Below are positions 1 to 9,265 of a stretch of DNA of 64,000 nt, one piece after another. Location of the stretch: positions 186,001-250,000 of the forward strand of contig CAVOVH010000008.1 in the NCBI GenBank assembly GCA_963699805.1, in the 5' to 3' direction. The translations under genes and the position numbers were made by a program. Origin of the DNA: JAGTVG01 sp963699805 (GTDB lineage Bacteria > Bacteroidota > Bacteroidia > Cytophagales > Cyclobacteriaceae). Below the pieces are notes generated by a model. It saw only the letters and a list, made by a program, of their open reading frames with translations, made no database searches and was not told the origin of the DNA. Every line of letters starts with the position of its first letter. The first letter of the stretch is position 1.

Positions 1-1
1 A

Positions 2-277
2 CTGGTCAATAATGGCATCGATCCCCAGGTGCTGGAAGATACAAAATCACATATAAAATATTCATTTGCCTCTTCCCTGAACAGCTCCTCATCCATCGCC
101 CAGTCTTTATCCTATATGATATGGGTAACCGGCGACCCGGAAGCTTTGAATCAATATTATCATCAGATTGATCAGCTCACGGTCCAGGACCTGCAGGAAA
201 TTGCCGGGAAATACCTGGTCCCGGAAAGACTGACCATTTCAACCATTTCACCCGCCGCGGAAGGAGGTGTATCATGA
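2..277 (+). CDS. M16 family peptidase, C-terminal fragment (start lies before the window)
   Basis: The reading frame is open from the first bases of the window to a TGA at 275-277, so only the last 91 codons are present. The text resembles the C-terminal domain of M16 (pitrilysin/insulinase-like) zinc peptidases: an alpha-helical stretch followed by a segment ending LTVQDLQEIAGKYL, the usual helix before the final beta-strand of an M16 domain. Its stop overlaps the start of the next M16 gene as ATGA, so the two are translationally coupled. M16 proteins in this phylum often occur as a pair with one catalytic and one non-catalytic subunit. The neighbour lacks the zinc motif, so this gene is inferred to be the catalytic partner, but its own active site lies outside the window. 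Confidence 0.8.
   Translation: MVNNGIDPQVLEDTKSHIKYSFASSLNSSSSIAQSLSYMIWVTGDPEALNQYYHQIDQLTVQDLQEIAGKYLVPERLTISTISPAAEGGVS
261..269 (+). promoter_or_regulatory. Strong Shine-Dalgarno site for the second M16 gene
   Basis: AAGGAGGTG lies 4 bases before the ATG at 274, inside the end of the preceding gene. It fixes the start of the downstream gene and supports coupled translation of the M16 pair. Confidence 0.8.
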
Positions 278-1818
278 AAAATTTTATAAGGATATTGATC
301 ATATGGTCCTTAATTTCCATTCAGGCAAAAGGGCAGGACCTGATTGAACTTAAAAAAGAGACCTCCAACAGCATCATATTGAAATACATGTTCAATGTGG
401 GTTCCATGATGGACCCCGTTGGGAAAGAAGGCCTCACCCAGTTGACTGCCAGTCTAATGATGGGGGGTGGTACGGAAACTTACACGATCAGTGAGATCGA
501 CAATTTATTATACCCAATGGCAGGTGAATATGATCACTCAGTGGATAAAGAAGTGACTGTTTTCACCTTTGAAGTATACAGTGATTTTTCGGATGAATTT
601 TATGATATCATTAATGGGATGATCTTCCAGCCTGCCTTTGATGAAAAGGATTTCGAAAGGATCAAATCCAATCAACAAAATTATGTGGATCAGATCATCA
701 AAGCCTCCTCCGATGAAGAATACAGCAAGGTGGCACTTGAAGATCTGCTTTTCAGGGGTACCCGTTACCAGCATATGGTGGCCGGCACATCCTCGGGGGT
801 AAAGAACATTACCCTGGAGGATATCCTGGAACATTATAAAACTTACTTTTCGAAGGATAATCTTCTGATCGGCATAGCTGGCAAGTACGACGAAAATTTT
901 AAATCCCAAGTAGTAAAGGATGTATTGAAGTTGCCGGCTTTATCCGTTCCCTTGCCGGAAGCCCCTGAGGGGGTTATGCCCGATGGATTCCAGATCGAGA
1001 TCATTCGGAAGGATAATGTACTGGGTTCGGCCATCTATACCGGCTTCCCCATTGACATCACGCGCGCGGACGATGAATTTGCTGCCCTGATGGTGGCCAA
1101 TTCCTGGCTGGGTGAACACCGGAAATCATACGGGCAATTGTATCAGAAAATCAGGAGCACCCGTTCCATGAATTACGGTGATTATTCATACATTGAATGG
1201 TATGATAATGGAGGGCGATATCAATTGCCTCCCCCGCATGTGCCCAGGCAAAGTAATTATTTTTCTATCTGGATCCGGCCTGTACAGATTGCCGAACAAT
1301 TGAGGATGCAGTATCCTGAGTTAGGAGATATTGAGGTAGGGCATGCTCATTTTGCCCTCAGAATGGCCATCCGCGAACTCGATAGGCTTGTTCAGAATGG
1401 GATCTCACCGGAAGATTTTGAATTGACCCGGCAATTCCTCAGAAGTTATATCAAGTTGTATATCCAGACGCCTTCACAGGAACTGGGATATCTGATGGAT
1501 TCAAGGTTCTATGGCCGCAAGGATTATATTTTGGAACTGGATCAACTACTGTCCAAGTTGACGGTAGATCAGGTGAATTCCGCGGTCCGTAAATACTTCC
1601 AGGCTGAAAACATGTTTGTATCCATCATCACTGATGAAAGCGAGGCAACTCCACTGGCAGAACATCTGAAAAACAACACCTCCTCTCCCATGAGTTATTC
1701 CAATCTCGTAAGAGAGGGTCTTCCGGAGGAAGTAATCAGTGAAGATAAAGCTGTGGCTACCTATCCTTTGAAAGTGAAAAGTGTGAAAATTATTGACAGT
1801 CAGGAAACCTTTAAATAG
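274..1818 (+). CDS. M16 family peptidase-like protein, non-catalytic subunit, exported
   Basis: A 514-residue protein with an N-terminal signal peptide (hydrophobic residues 4-16, likely cleavage near AKG-Q at 20-21). Two M16-type domains can be followed: an N-terminal one at about 25-220 and a C-terminal one at about 240-480. In active M16 enzymes the sequence after a Gly-Leu is HxxEH. Here the matching position, residues 56-60, reads QLTAS, so the zinc ligands and the catalytic glutamate are absent. This is the pattern of the inactive partner in two-subunit periplasmic M16 peptidases. It is coupled to the upstream M16 gene by an ATGA overlap. The role as a substrate-binding or structural half of a heterodimer is inferred from the family. 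Confidence 0.85.
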   Translation: MKNFIRILIIWSLISIQAKGQDLIELKKETSNSIILKYMFNVGSMMDPVGKEGLTQLTASLMMGGGTETYTISEIDNLLYPMAGEYDHSVDKEVTVFTFEVYSDFSDEFYDIINGMIFQPAFDEKDFERIKSNQQNYVDQIIKASSDEEYSKVALEDLLFRGTRYQHMVAGTSSGVKNITLEDILEHYKTYFSKDNLLIGIAGKYDENFKSQVVKDVLKLPALSVPLPEAPEGVMPDGFQIEIIRKDNVLGSAIYTGFPIDITRADDEFAALMVANSWLGEHRKSYGQLYQKIRSTRSMNYGDYSYIEWYDNGGRYQLPPPHVPRQSNYFSIWIRPVQIAEQLRMQYPELGDIEVGHAHFALRMAIRELDRLVQNGISPEDFELTRQFLRSYIKLYIQTPSQELGYLMDSRFYGRKDYILELDQLLSKLTVDQVNSAVRKYFQAENMFVSIITDESEATPLAEHLKNNTSSPMSYSNLVREGLPEEVISEDKAVATYPLKVKSVKIIDSQETFK

Positions 1819-2055
1819 ACTTTTCCTGGATTCAAGAACTATAAAAATCTTTGCAGCCATATGGGTTTCCCTGTGATTTTAAAAAAAACTTCAAACATGG
1901 TGGTTTTGCAGTGATCAGAAAAATCTGGATCCACAACTGATCATCAGGGTCCCTCTCAAAAATGCTTACACTGTAAAGAAAATCTGATTTTAAAATATCC
2001 ATTTACATGGCGGCTTGTATTTTTTCTATAAATTTATATGCAAAAAATTCACATT

Positions 2056-2502
2056 ATGGTACTCGATTCTCTTAAAAGTATTTTCGATCGGGATATTGAA
2101 AAAGTAAAACAGGAATTATCCCTCTATCAGAATGAGGAAAACATCTGGAAGGTCAAAAAAAATATTAAAAACTCAGGTGGAAATCTTACCCTGCATCTGA
2201 TCGGTAACCTGAAGCATTTTATAGGGGCCATTTTAGGGGAATCTGGTTATGTCAGGAATCGGGATGCCGAATTCACCGACAAGGATGTCCCCGTACACGA
2301 CATACTTCGACAACTGGATGAAGTGAAAACGGTGATCCACAATACCTTATCCAGGTTATCTTCCGAGGATCTGGAAAAGAAATATCCGGTCAATGTATTT
2401 GGTTATGAAATGAATACGATGTATTTCCTGATGCATCTGATTGCGCACCTCAACTATCACCTCGGCCAAATCAATTATCACCGGAGACTGTTGGATAAAT
2501 AA
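2056..2502 (+). CDS. DinB/DUF1572-like family protein
   Basis: A four-helix-bundle protein of about 148 residues. DinB-superfamily proteins bind a divalent metal through histidines, and this one has suitable ones: two in the second helix (LTLHLIGNLKH) and more in the C-terminal helix (HLIAHLNYHLGQ). The family includes thiol-dependent S-transferases and many uncharacterised members, so no reaction is assigned. An ATG six codons upstream (2038) is also in frame. The second ATG is preferred because the family usually starts with a short MxLxSLKxxFxRD-like segment. The gene stands alone between the M16 pair and a 490-base gap. Confidence 0.75.
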   Translation: MVLDSLKSIFDRDIEKVKQELSLYQNEENIWKVKKNIKNSGGNLTLHLIGNLKHFIGAILGESGYVRNRDAEFTDKDVPVHDILRQLDEVKTVIHNTLSRLSSEDLEKKYPVNVFGYEMNTMYFLMHLIAHLNYHLGQINYHRRLLDK

Positions 2503-2994
2503 AGGGATTAATCGAGGGCAGTAATTAAGTAAAGAAATAATTATCAAAAGAATGCCGTATTGATCCTTCGCGCCAGCCTGCCGAATCACGCCATAGTGTG
2601 AGAAGGCAGGGGAGCTCAGGAAGAAAATCGTTTTGTTATTGATACTCGGTCATTATGATTTTTGTATAGCAGTTCCTTTATGCAGGTTGATTCGGATCAT
2701 TCCCCTGATGAATATTGGAACCGAGAAAAGGTGGTACTCGGTAATAGAAAATACCAAACAAAATACGTTTCTCCCACTGAGCCCCACGAAGTGTCTGTAA
2801 ATTATTAGATTTGGTCTAAACCATTTTGATCCTTTCCCCGATGAATATAGGGATCAGAATGAGCATCGAACTATATTTTTAAACCATCATCATAAAGATC
2901 TTCGTGCCTTTGTGCCTTTATGGTTTAATAAAAATAAATTCGTGGAACTAAATGGCAGAATTTGTCATTATAAACTCAAACACAACGATCCCAA
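2503..2994. other. Intergenic region without a gene
   Basis: No credible reading frame on either strand. It contains two loosely similar stretches (around 2695 and 2830, sharing cccYgatgaata) and, near its 3' end, the GTGCCTTTGTGCCTTTATGG segment described separately. Confidence 0.6.
2880..2926 (+). repeat. Interspersed-repeat-like hairpin with GTGCCTTT tandem
   Basis: TAAACCAT (2880-2887) can pair with ATGGTTTA (2919-2926), and AAAG with CTTT just inside. The 3' arm is preceded by the directly repeated octamer GTGCCTTT. Similar TTCGTGCCTTTGTG text is often met between genes of Bacteroidota, so this may be a dispersed repeat rather than a specific regulator. It lies about 70 bases before the next start codon. 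Confidence 0.35.
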
Positions 2995-4128
2995 ATGACC
3001 CATACTTTTTTAATTCTCGGAGGTTATGGCAATGCCGGTCGTCCTATTGCCAATCTATTATTAAGCGAATCAAAGTCAAATGTAATCATCTCAGGCAGGA
3101 ATTTAAACAGGGCTGAAAGTTTTGCGGAAGAACTGAACAAGAATTATCTGGGCAACCGGGTTAAGGTCCTTGGAGTAGACGCCCGGAACGCTGATCAGTT
3201 AAAGAATGCTTTCCGGAATATAACCATGGTCATTGTAGCTTCAAGTACCACCTCATTCACAAAAACTGTTGCCGAGACAGCCCTCGATAGCAAAATCGAT
3301 TATCTGGATATCCAGTTTTCGCATGAAAAAATCAGGATCCTGAGAACTCTTGAAAATAAAATAATCCAATCTGGATTATGTTTCATTACGGATGGAGGAT
3401 ATCATCCGGGAATTCCGGCGGCCATGATACGTTTTGCAAGGACCCGAATGGATTCGCTAACGGAGGCGGTGGTTGGAGCCATTATGAATATCAACTGGAA
3501 ATCATATCAGTTCTCCAATGAAACCATCATGGAATTTACAGATGAGCTAAAAGTAGGCTCGCCGTTAGTATACAAAAACGGATTATGGGAAAAGGCCAGA
3601 TGGGGAGGCATGTTCGATACCCTCAAAATGAATTTCGGGGCTTCTTATGGCAAAAAGGAACTTTTTCCCATGTTTTTGGAAGAAATGAGAGAATTGCCCA
3701 TAAAATTCCCAACACTTAAAAAAACTGGTTTTTATATTGGGGGATTGGATTGGTTCAGCAACTGGATCTCCTTCCCGCTAGCCACCACCTGGTTTCAACT
3801 ATTCCCTGGAAGCCAGGCAATATGGATCAGTAAAATGATATTCTGGGGAATGAGAAAATTTTCTAAGCCGCCCTACTTCACGTGTATCAGAATGGAAAGC
3901 AAGGGTATTTCTATGGGTAAATCCATGCGATATGATGTAACCCTCAGCCATGCTGATGGATATATGTTTACCGCCATACCAGTGGTTGCCTGTTTGAAAC
4001 AATATATTGAAGGGGACAGTAAAAAACCCGGTCTTTTCACCCAGGGAGAAATCGTGGAACCCGTTCAATTTATGTACGATATGAAACGGATGGGAATTCA
4101 GGTGGAAGAGAATTTATCCATTCAATAA
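2995..4128 (+). CDS. Saccharopine dehydrogenase-like NAD(P)-binding protein
   Basis: A 377-residue protein that opens with a Rossmann beta-alpha-beta unit: FLILGGYGNAGRPIA at 5-19 has the glycine pattern of the saccharopine dehydrogenase NADP-binding family. The N-terminal 130 residues form the nucleotide-binding domain. A central sequence TDGGYHPGIPAAMIRF is typical of this family's catalytic half. No export signal is seen, so it should be cytosolic. Members are often annotated as saccharopine dehydrogenase without acting on saccharopine, and trans-acting enoyl reductases share the fold. The substrate is therefore left open. The gene is monocistronic and converges on the next one. Confidence 0.8.
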   Translation: MTHTFLILGGYGNAGRPIANLLLSESKSNVIISGRNLNRAESFAEELNKNYLGNRVKVLGVDARNADQLKNAFRNITMVIVASSTTSFTKTVAETALDSKIDYLDIQFSHEKIRILRTLENKIIQSGLCFITDGGYHPGIPAAMIRFARTRMDSLTEAVVGAIMNINWKSYQFSNETIMEFTDELKVGSPLVYKNGLWEKARWGGMFDTLKMNFGASYGKKELFPMFLEEMRELPIKFPTLKKTGFYIGGLDWFSNWISFPLATTWFQLFPGSQAIWISKMIFWGMRKFSKPPYFTCIRMESKGISMGKSMRYDVTLSHADGYMFTAIPVVACLKQYIEGDSKKPGLFTQGEIVEPVQFMYDMKRMGIQVEENLSIQ

Positions 4129-4152
4129 TTCATGTCATCATATGATGATGAC

Positions 4153-4182
4153 TCATGGCATCACCTTGAAAAAATGCCATGA
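4153..4182. terminator. Possible hairpin between convergent genes
   Basis: TCATGGCAT (4153-4161) and ATGCCATGA (4174-4182) form a perfect 9-bp stem around a 12-base loop. The stem includes the end of the minus-strand hydrolase gene. No clear U-tract follows on either strand, so efficiency is doubtful. Confidence 0.35.
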
Positions 4183-5165
4183 ATGAGATTGTTTCTAACG
4201 AACCGGGTCAGTTTCTTCCATCCCTTTTTGATCCTGGAAAATTCATGCATATTCCGATCCAACAGAAAATCATAAATGATGCCAGCCATTTCAGGTGTCC
4301 TCAGGTAGCCAAAGGATTTATGCGGATTCCGCTCACCATTGATTTCATAATTGTTATGTACAATGAAATCCGTTACACGAACCCCGGATCTGTTCGCATC
4401 GAAATTCTCACTTAGCCTGTAGATCAGTGCGATCCTGTCTTCCAGGTCGGAAAGGTTGAACCACTTTTTTTTGACGGATTCAGGTGTTTTCAGCTTATTC
4501 ATTCTGGGCAATTCCAAATTCCGGTCGGCGGCTATTTTCCCCATGATTACCGGGAATCCCAGGGGAGATCCCATGGTCACCAAGGTATGAATATCAATAT
4601 CCGGCACCCTGTTTTGAACAGCATCATAGGCAATGATAGACCCCATGGAATGACCGATCAGCAGGATGTCATCTTCCTGATATTCTTCCAGTGCTTCTGC
4701 CAGCCTTTCACGGATGATATCCCTGGCGCGTTTGCCATCCTGTCCGTGCACCAGAAGATCTTTGGAATAATATTCATCCAGTTCCTTAAAATAGCGGTGG
4801 ATGATCGAATCGGCAATGGAAGAAAAATTGATCGAAAGATCATCATTGAGAAATATACGGTCCAATTCCTTTTCCAGGATATCCAGTACCTTCTGGCGAA
4901 CAGAGTGATCTTCCTTTTTATCGTTCAATGGTGCAGGGGTATATCTTTCATCCAGGTAAAGCGGATCGTCTAAATCCTGGATGTTTTCATCCAGGGGTTT
5001 CTCATAAAAAACATCTGCCCAGTAGATCAATTTGAAATGAATGTCCGGAACTGGTTTTCCAAGTATGGTTATTCCCTCATTCATTGAAGCTTCCCACCAT
5101 TTTTCCAGGAGGGTGCTGGACGGCTTATTACCTAAGCCATGGATGCCAAGAATGACTTTTGCCAT
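4161..5165 (-). CDS. Alpha/beta hydrolase (lipase-like)
   Basis: A 334-residue protein. It begins with VILGIHGLGNKP, the strand and oxyanion-hole HG motif of alpha/beta hydrolases. The nucleophile elbow GHSMG is at 171-175 (Ser173), followed by a helix and GSPLGFP. A histidine in HNNYEINGERNPHKSFGYL near 285 could complete the triad. No signal peptide is visible, so it is predicted cytosolic. The layout resembles PGAP1-like or class 3 lipases more than small esterases. The substrate is unknown. Confidence 0.8.
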   Translation of the reverse strand: MAKVILGIHGLGNKPSSTLLEKWWEASMNEGITILGKPVPDIHFKLIYWADVFYEKPLDENIQDLDDPLYLDERYTPAPLNDKKEDHSVRQKVLDILEKELDRIFLNDDLSINFSSIADSIIHRYFKELDEYYSKDLLVHGQDGKRARDIIRERLAEALEEYQEDDILLIGHSMGSIIAYDAVQNRVPDIDIHTLVTMGSPLGFPVIMGKIAADRNLELPRMNKLKTPESVKKKWFNLSDLEDRIALIYRLSENFDANRSGVRVTDFIVHNNYEINGERNPHKSFGYLRTPEMAGIIYDFLLDRNMHEFSRIKKGWKKLTRFVRNNLIHGIFSR

Positions 5166-5277
5166 TGCAGATCTTTTTTGGATGGAAGATGGGTTATTTC
5201 ATAAAAATCGATTTCAGAAAGGATCTGATCTCTGAAAATAATCTATATAATTTAAAATTGGAATGAATTCCACCAAA

Positions 5278-6531
5278 TTAATAGGAATTCCGGATCCCGA
5301 ATTCACCCAATTCATCCGGGCAGCTGTATTGTGGATCCGAGAGGAGATCGTGATCAGTAAGGGTTAACAGGAAAGCTTTGAGGTCGGCCTTTTGCTCGTC
5401 TGTCATCTGAACTCCATTATTCCTTACATATTTCATGAGTGGATCCACATAATCAGAATAAACGAGTCCTTCTGAATAAAAATCAATGACCTCATCGAGG
5501 GTCTTAAACCTTCCATCATGCATGTAAGGACCGTTAATTTCACAATTGATCAGGGAAGGAGCCTTGTACGCTCCCTTATTCATCAGATCACCGGTAACGG
5601 CAAAACGGTCACGTGCATCCTCAAAGACGGTGTCTTTCGCATTATTAAAAAATTCATTGGTGGTCATTAGAAGGGATCCGGCATGACAATGAAAACAATC
5701 CGCTTCTTCTGAAAAGAAAAGTTGATAACCATGAAGTTCCTGGGGAGTCAGGTCAACTTCCCTTGTAACATATTTATAAAATTTAAACCGGTTGGCGACA
5801 ATGGTCCTCACAAACTGGGCAATGGCCTTTGAGATCCGGTCGATATTTACTTCTTCAGTACCGAAAGCCGCCTTGAACATCGATTTATACATGGGAATGG
5901 AGCCAATCAGATCCACGGTCTTTTCGACCGATCCGGCCATTTCATGCTCTGCAAGGATACCCATCCATACCAATGATTCGAGATATTTATAATTGAGATG
6001 ATCATCTCCCATAAAATCATACCCTTCCGGCCCCCTTCGATCATTCGTTGGATGGATCATCCCATTCCAGAGATATCCATTGCTATTGTACACCAGGTTC
6101 AGAAGATGCATGGTATAATGGGGAGTCGGTTTACCCTCCGGATAATCTGGGGTTGGTAGGCCAAAGGGATGACCGTCTTTGAATTTGGGATGGTCGACGC
6201 CTACCTCAAAACCTTTGGATTGAATGTGACAGGTGGCACAACTCATCAAGGAATCAGGATGGGTGCTTCCGGAGAGCCTCCCATCATAAAACAAATATCT
6301 TCCAAGCTCTATGCCTTCCAAGGTCATGGGATTCTGCTCGGGTATATTCAATTCCGTTGGGAAATGCTGAACTTCCGGGAAAAAAAAGGGAGTTGGACCC
6401 TCCTGAACAGGGTCAGGTTCATCATGATCACAGGCAGTCATAAAAAAACCAAATGCAGTCAAAATGATTATAATCCTTATCAGCCGACTACCGGTCTTGA
6501 AATGAGTAGAGTGATCTTTATCCTTTTCCAT
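5278..6531 (-). CDS. Diheme cytochrome c peroxidase (MauG/CCP family), lipoprotein
   Basis: A 417-residue lipoprotein: hydrophobic segment 18-30, then lipobox FMTAC with Cys34. Two c-type heme motifs are visible, CATCH at 98-102 and CFHCH at 279-283, at the spacing seen in bacterial diheme peroxidases. NPMTLEGIELGRYLFYD upstream of the first heme is a family hallmark, and GPYMHDGRFKTLDEVIDFY near 345 belongs to the second half. Family members reduce hydrogen peroxide with electrons from small cytochromes, or, in MauG/MbnH, oxidise tryptophan in a partner protein. No methylamine dehydrogenase or MbnP gene adjoins it, so simple periplasmic peroxidase activity is the default inference. Confidence 0.9.
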   Translation of the reverse strand: MEKDKDHSTHFKTGSRLIRIIIILTAFGFFMTACDHDEPDPVQEGPTPFFFPEVQHFPTELNIPEQNPMTLEGIELGRYLFYDGRLSGSTHPDSLMSCATCHIQSKGFEVGVDHPKFKDGHPFGLPTPDYPEGKPTPHYTMHLLNLVYNSNGYLWNGMIHPTNDRRGPEGYDFMGDDHLNYKYLESLVWMGILAEHEMAGSVEKTVDLIGSIPMYKSMFKAAFGTEEVNIDRISKAIAQFVRTIVANRFKFYKYVTREVDLTPQELHGYQLFFSEEADCFHCHAGSLLMTTNEFFNNAKDTVFEDARDRFAVTGDLMNKGAYKAPSLINCEINGPYMHDGRFKTLDEVIDFYSEGLVYSDYVDPLMKYVRNNGVQMTDEQKADLKAFLLTLTDHDLLSDPQYSCPDELGEFGIRNSY

Positions 6532-6752
6532 GATCCACCGACCAACATTTTAAATTCCTGTTATCAGCGATTAGTACATTCAACCCTTCCAATCGATATC
6601 CTCGCCCACTAAAATCACTGTTTTAAAATATAACTACCACTTATAAGGAAAATTGTTTCCTCCCATGAATTGTTCTCTTTACAAAAATACTATTAAAAAT
6701 CTAAAGACATTCGAGAAATAATGACACAAAAGTAGAGAAAGCGTTGAATGAA

Positions 6753-7130
6753 TCAGCCCAGGAATTTATCATTGAAGTTAAGTCCAGTCAGGAAAACCGC
6801 AAGAAATATAAACAGGAAAGGCAACCAGGTTCCCATCACACTGGTAAACATTTGAAAATTTTTTTCAATCAGCATCGCTACCACGAAAAAGTCGAGGATG
6901 ATCACAATACCGGTCACAACCACTGCAGTCTTTAATGGACTGGTCAAATTAAAATATTTAAAATAGAGGTAGGAAAGACCTATGAAAATAATGGGAGAAA
7001 GGATAAAATGGATCAATACGGCAAGGTATGTCTTGAATATCATCTCTCCGACATAGAAGACGGCTCCGCAGGCTGCCCATCCAATGACACCAAAAATTAT
7101 GATGGCGATTGTTCTGATAAAATTTCTCAT
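6753..7130 (-). CDS. Small integral membrane protein, unknown function
   Basis: A 125-residue protein with four predicted membrane helices (about 5-27, 32-56, 66-88 and 97-118) and no recognised family. It is the last gene of a four-gene minus-strand run, 5 bases after the VOC-family stop, so it is probably co-transcribed with the epimerase, SDR and VOC genes. No catalytic motif is evident. Confidence 0.65.
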   Translation of the reverse strand: MRNFIRTIAIIIFGVIGWAACGAVFYVGEMIFKTYLAVLIHFILSPIIFIGLSYLYFKYFNLTSPLKTAVVVTGIVIILDFFVVAMLIEKNFQMFTSVMGTWLPFLFIFLAVFLTGLNFNDKFLG

Positions 7131-7135
7131 GCTTC

Positions 7136-7522
7136 TTAAATAGTTAATTCAATCCTGTTCCCCTCCGGATCCAGGATCACACTTTCAAAATATCCATCCC
7201 CTGTCGTACGGGGTTCTCCTGCAATCTTCCATCCGTCAGCCCGAATCTTCTCCGTCAATTCAAGAACTCCTTTCTTCGAACCCAGGCTGATGGCAATATG
7301 GGCCCATCCAAAATATTCACTATCACTTCCTGGTATTTCCTGAATATCATGCCGATGCATCAATTCAAGTCGGGTGGTTTCCTGAAAAATAATAAAATAG
7401 GAAGAATATTTCTTTTTTGGGTTTGTATATATATTGCCGGATCGAACATCAAAATACTTTAAATAAAAATCCTTCATCCTTTCCAGATCTTTCACCCAGA
7501 TTGCTACGTGTTCAATTTTCAT
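7136..7522 (-). CDS. VOC family protein (glyoxalase/bleomycin-resistance fold)
   Basis: A 128-residue protein with two beta-alpha-beta-beta-beta modules. It starts KIEHVAIWVKDLERMKDFY, where the His supplies one metal ligand of the vicinal oxygen chelate fold. It ends SVILDPEGNRIELTI, where Glu is the usual last ligand. Members include glyoxalase I, dioxygenases and resistance proteins; nothing here selects one. It lies 11 bases downstream of the SDR gene and 5 bases upstream of the membrane-protein gene. Confidence 0.85.
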   Translation of the reverse strand: MKIEHVAIWVKDLERMKDFYLKYFDVRSGNIYTNPKKKYSSYFIIFQETTRLELMHRHDIQEIPGSDSEYFGWAHIAISLGSKKGVLELTEKIRADGWKIAGEPRTTGDGYFESVILDPEGNRIELTI

Positions 7523-7533
7523 CGTGATAAAAT

Positions 7534-8280
7534 TTATCTGAAGTCCCGGCCTCCATTGATATTGATAGTTTCTCCCATAATAAATCCAGCTAAGGGACTC
7601 GCGAGATAAGTGATAAGTGTTGCGATCTCGAGCGGTTCAGCCATCCTCCTGGCCAGTAATTTCTCCTTTACATAATTTTCGCTCAGATAAGCCATGGTCT
7701 CATTCCCCATGGCCGTTCTCGTAAGTCCCGGTGCTACGCAGTTCACCCGGGTGCCGGGAGCCATTGCTTTGGCAAGGCTCCGGGTCAGGTTAATAATTCC
7801 GGCCTTGGCTGCAGCATAGTGAACATGATGCGGGGCGCCTGTATGGCCTGCCACACTGGAAACCAGAATGATGGATGAATCTTTATTGAAATGATTCTTT
7901 AATGCGTTGATAATGTAAAAGGGACCGCTCAGATTGATCCTGATAATCTCATCCCATTCTTCATTTTCAAGTTCTTCAAATGGGGTAAGGATATTATGGC
8001 CAGCATTTAATACCAGAATATCCAGGGCTCCTACCTGATCAACAATCTCCTGAATGCCAATCTGCACTTCATTTTCGTCCGTCATGTTCATCTTCACAAG
8101 CCACGCCTTTCGCCCCATTCTTCTGATATCCATGGCAATTCGTTCAGCGGAATCAAATTGGGTATTATATCCTAGAAAAACATTACAACCTTCCTTCGCA
8201 AGTAATCGTGCTGTAGCCTCCCCAATTCCCCTGGACGCACCTGTCACAAAGGCCATTTTATTTTTGAGTCGAAGATCCAT
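7534..8280 (-). CDS. SDR family oxidoreductase
   Basis: A 248-residue classical short-chain dehydrogenase. TGASRGIG at 13-20 binds the cofactor, LNAG at 91-94 is the structural motif, and Ser141/142 with Tyr155 and Lys159 (HYAAAK) form the active site. The C-terminal INGGRDFR matches the usual SDR end. The FabG-like length suggests a ketoreductase, but the fatty-acid substrate is not implied by the neighbours. Being second in an operon with an epimerase and a VOC protein points to small-molecule metabolism. Confidence 0.88.
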   Translation of the reverse strand: MDLRLKNKMAFVTGASRGIGEATARLLAKEGCNVFLGYNTQFDSAERIAMDIRRMGRKAWLVKMNMTDENEVQIGIQEIVDQVGALDILVLNAGHNILTPFEELENEEWDEIIRINLSGPFYIINALKNHFNKDSSIILVSSVAGHTGAPHHVHYAAAKAGIINLTRSLAKAMAPGTRVNCVAPGLTRTAMGNETMAYLSENYVKEKLLARRMAEPLEIATLITYLASPLAGFIMGETININGGRDFR

Positions 8281-8335
8281 ATCGAAAAATTAGCACACAC
8301 TGAAATAATGAAAAATAAACTGGATTTCAAAAAAT

Positions 8336-9265
8336 TCAAGAATATCCTTTGCGATATAAGGCCACGGTTGCCTGCAAACCTTCCTGGCAGGTAGGATAAA
8401 CGGGTGCCCAGCCGAGTTCTCTTTTTGCTTTTGCATTGCTCACCACGCAATCCATCATCAGGGTCTCAAATACATATTTCCCAAGCAGCAGACGCACAAT
8501 CGCTGCTGGGATCCTGATAGGTTTTTTAAAGTGTCCATGCATCAATTCATAGAGGCAGGAGTTGAATTCATAAGTCGTACAGGGATAATCGTCCACAAAA
8601 ATAAATTTTTCACCGATGGGTAGTTTTTTTACGATCTGGAGATATCCCATCGCCAGATCATCCACATGGATCCTAGGGATCCGGTTGATTCCATTTCCAA
8701 AAACCATGAATTGTTTATTTTCTGCCATTTTTAAGATCTTCATAAATAATCCTCCCGGCCCGTATATCTGGCCCGGGATCGCCTGGATTACCGGAATTTT
8801 ACCTTCCTTTTCCAGGTCTCCAATCAAGGTATCAAAATAACTGCCTGCCAGTGTCATACCAAATCTTTGAATGGGCCAGGATTCATTGGCCACTTCCCCA
8901 TTTTTTGTATGGTAACTGGTACCCAGGGTAAAAACGACCGGACATTGGTGTTTTCTGACAAAACTTACTGTGTTCAATAAATAATTCCTGATCTTCATGG
9001 AAAGTTTCTCAATATCTTTCCGGCTATTTCTCCCCATCCTGAACGGAGGCATGGCCAGGTAGATGACCAGATCCTGTTTTTCGACCTGTCCGGTTAATTC
9101 CCCGAGGTAGTCAAGATCCCCAATTAAGGCCCGTACACCCTGTTTCCGAAGTTTTTCGGCATTTTCCCTGCTCCTTGTCAACACGGTAATTCGATGATCA
9201 GGTACTAAAAGGGGAAAAAGCCGGGATCCAACAAATCCAGTACCTCCAATCAAAAATATATTCAT
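8336..9265 (-). CDS. NAD(P)-dependent epimerase/dehydratase (extended SDR)
   Basis: A 309-residue protein beginning MNIFLIGGTGFVGSRLFPLL, a Rossmann motif of the extended SDR type (GGTGFVG at 7-13). The mid region keeps TLGTSYH but lacks a clean YxxxK, so activity may be atypical. PRIHVDDLAMGYLQIV near 200 is the conserved PxxxVDDLA segment of NAD-dependent epimerases. It leads the minus-strand operon, with the SDR gene starting 55 bases after its stop. The substrate, sugar nucleotide or otherwise, is unknown. Confidence 0.8.
   Translation of the reverse strand: MNIFLIGGTGFVGSRLFPLLVPDHRITVLTRSRENAEKLRKQGVRALIGDLDYLGELTGQVEKQDLVIYLAMPPFRMGRNSRKDIEKLSMKIRNYLLNTVSFVRKHQCPVVFTLGTSYHTKNGEVANESWPIQRFGMTLAGSYFDTLIGDLEKEGKIPVIQAIPGQIYGPGGLFMKILKMAENKQFMVFGNGINRIPRIHVDDLAMGYLQIVKKLPIGEKFIFVDDYPCTTYEFNSCLYELMHGHFKKPIRIPAAIVRLLLGKYVFETLMMDCVVSNAKAKRELGWAPVYPTCQEGLQATVALYRKGYS

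Noticed and set aside
538..1034. Minus-strand open frames over the M16 gene
   Set aside because: They are antisense to a gene with clear family features and show no family resemblance of their own.
6169..6612. 147-codon plus-strand frame opposite the cytochrome c peroxidase
   Set aside because: It lies antisense to the heme-binding gene and has no signal, motif or ribosome site.
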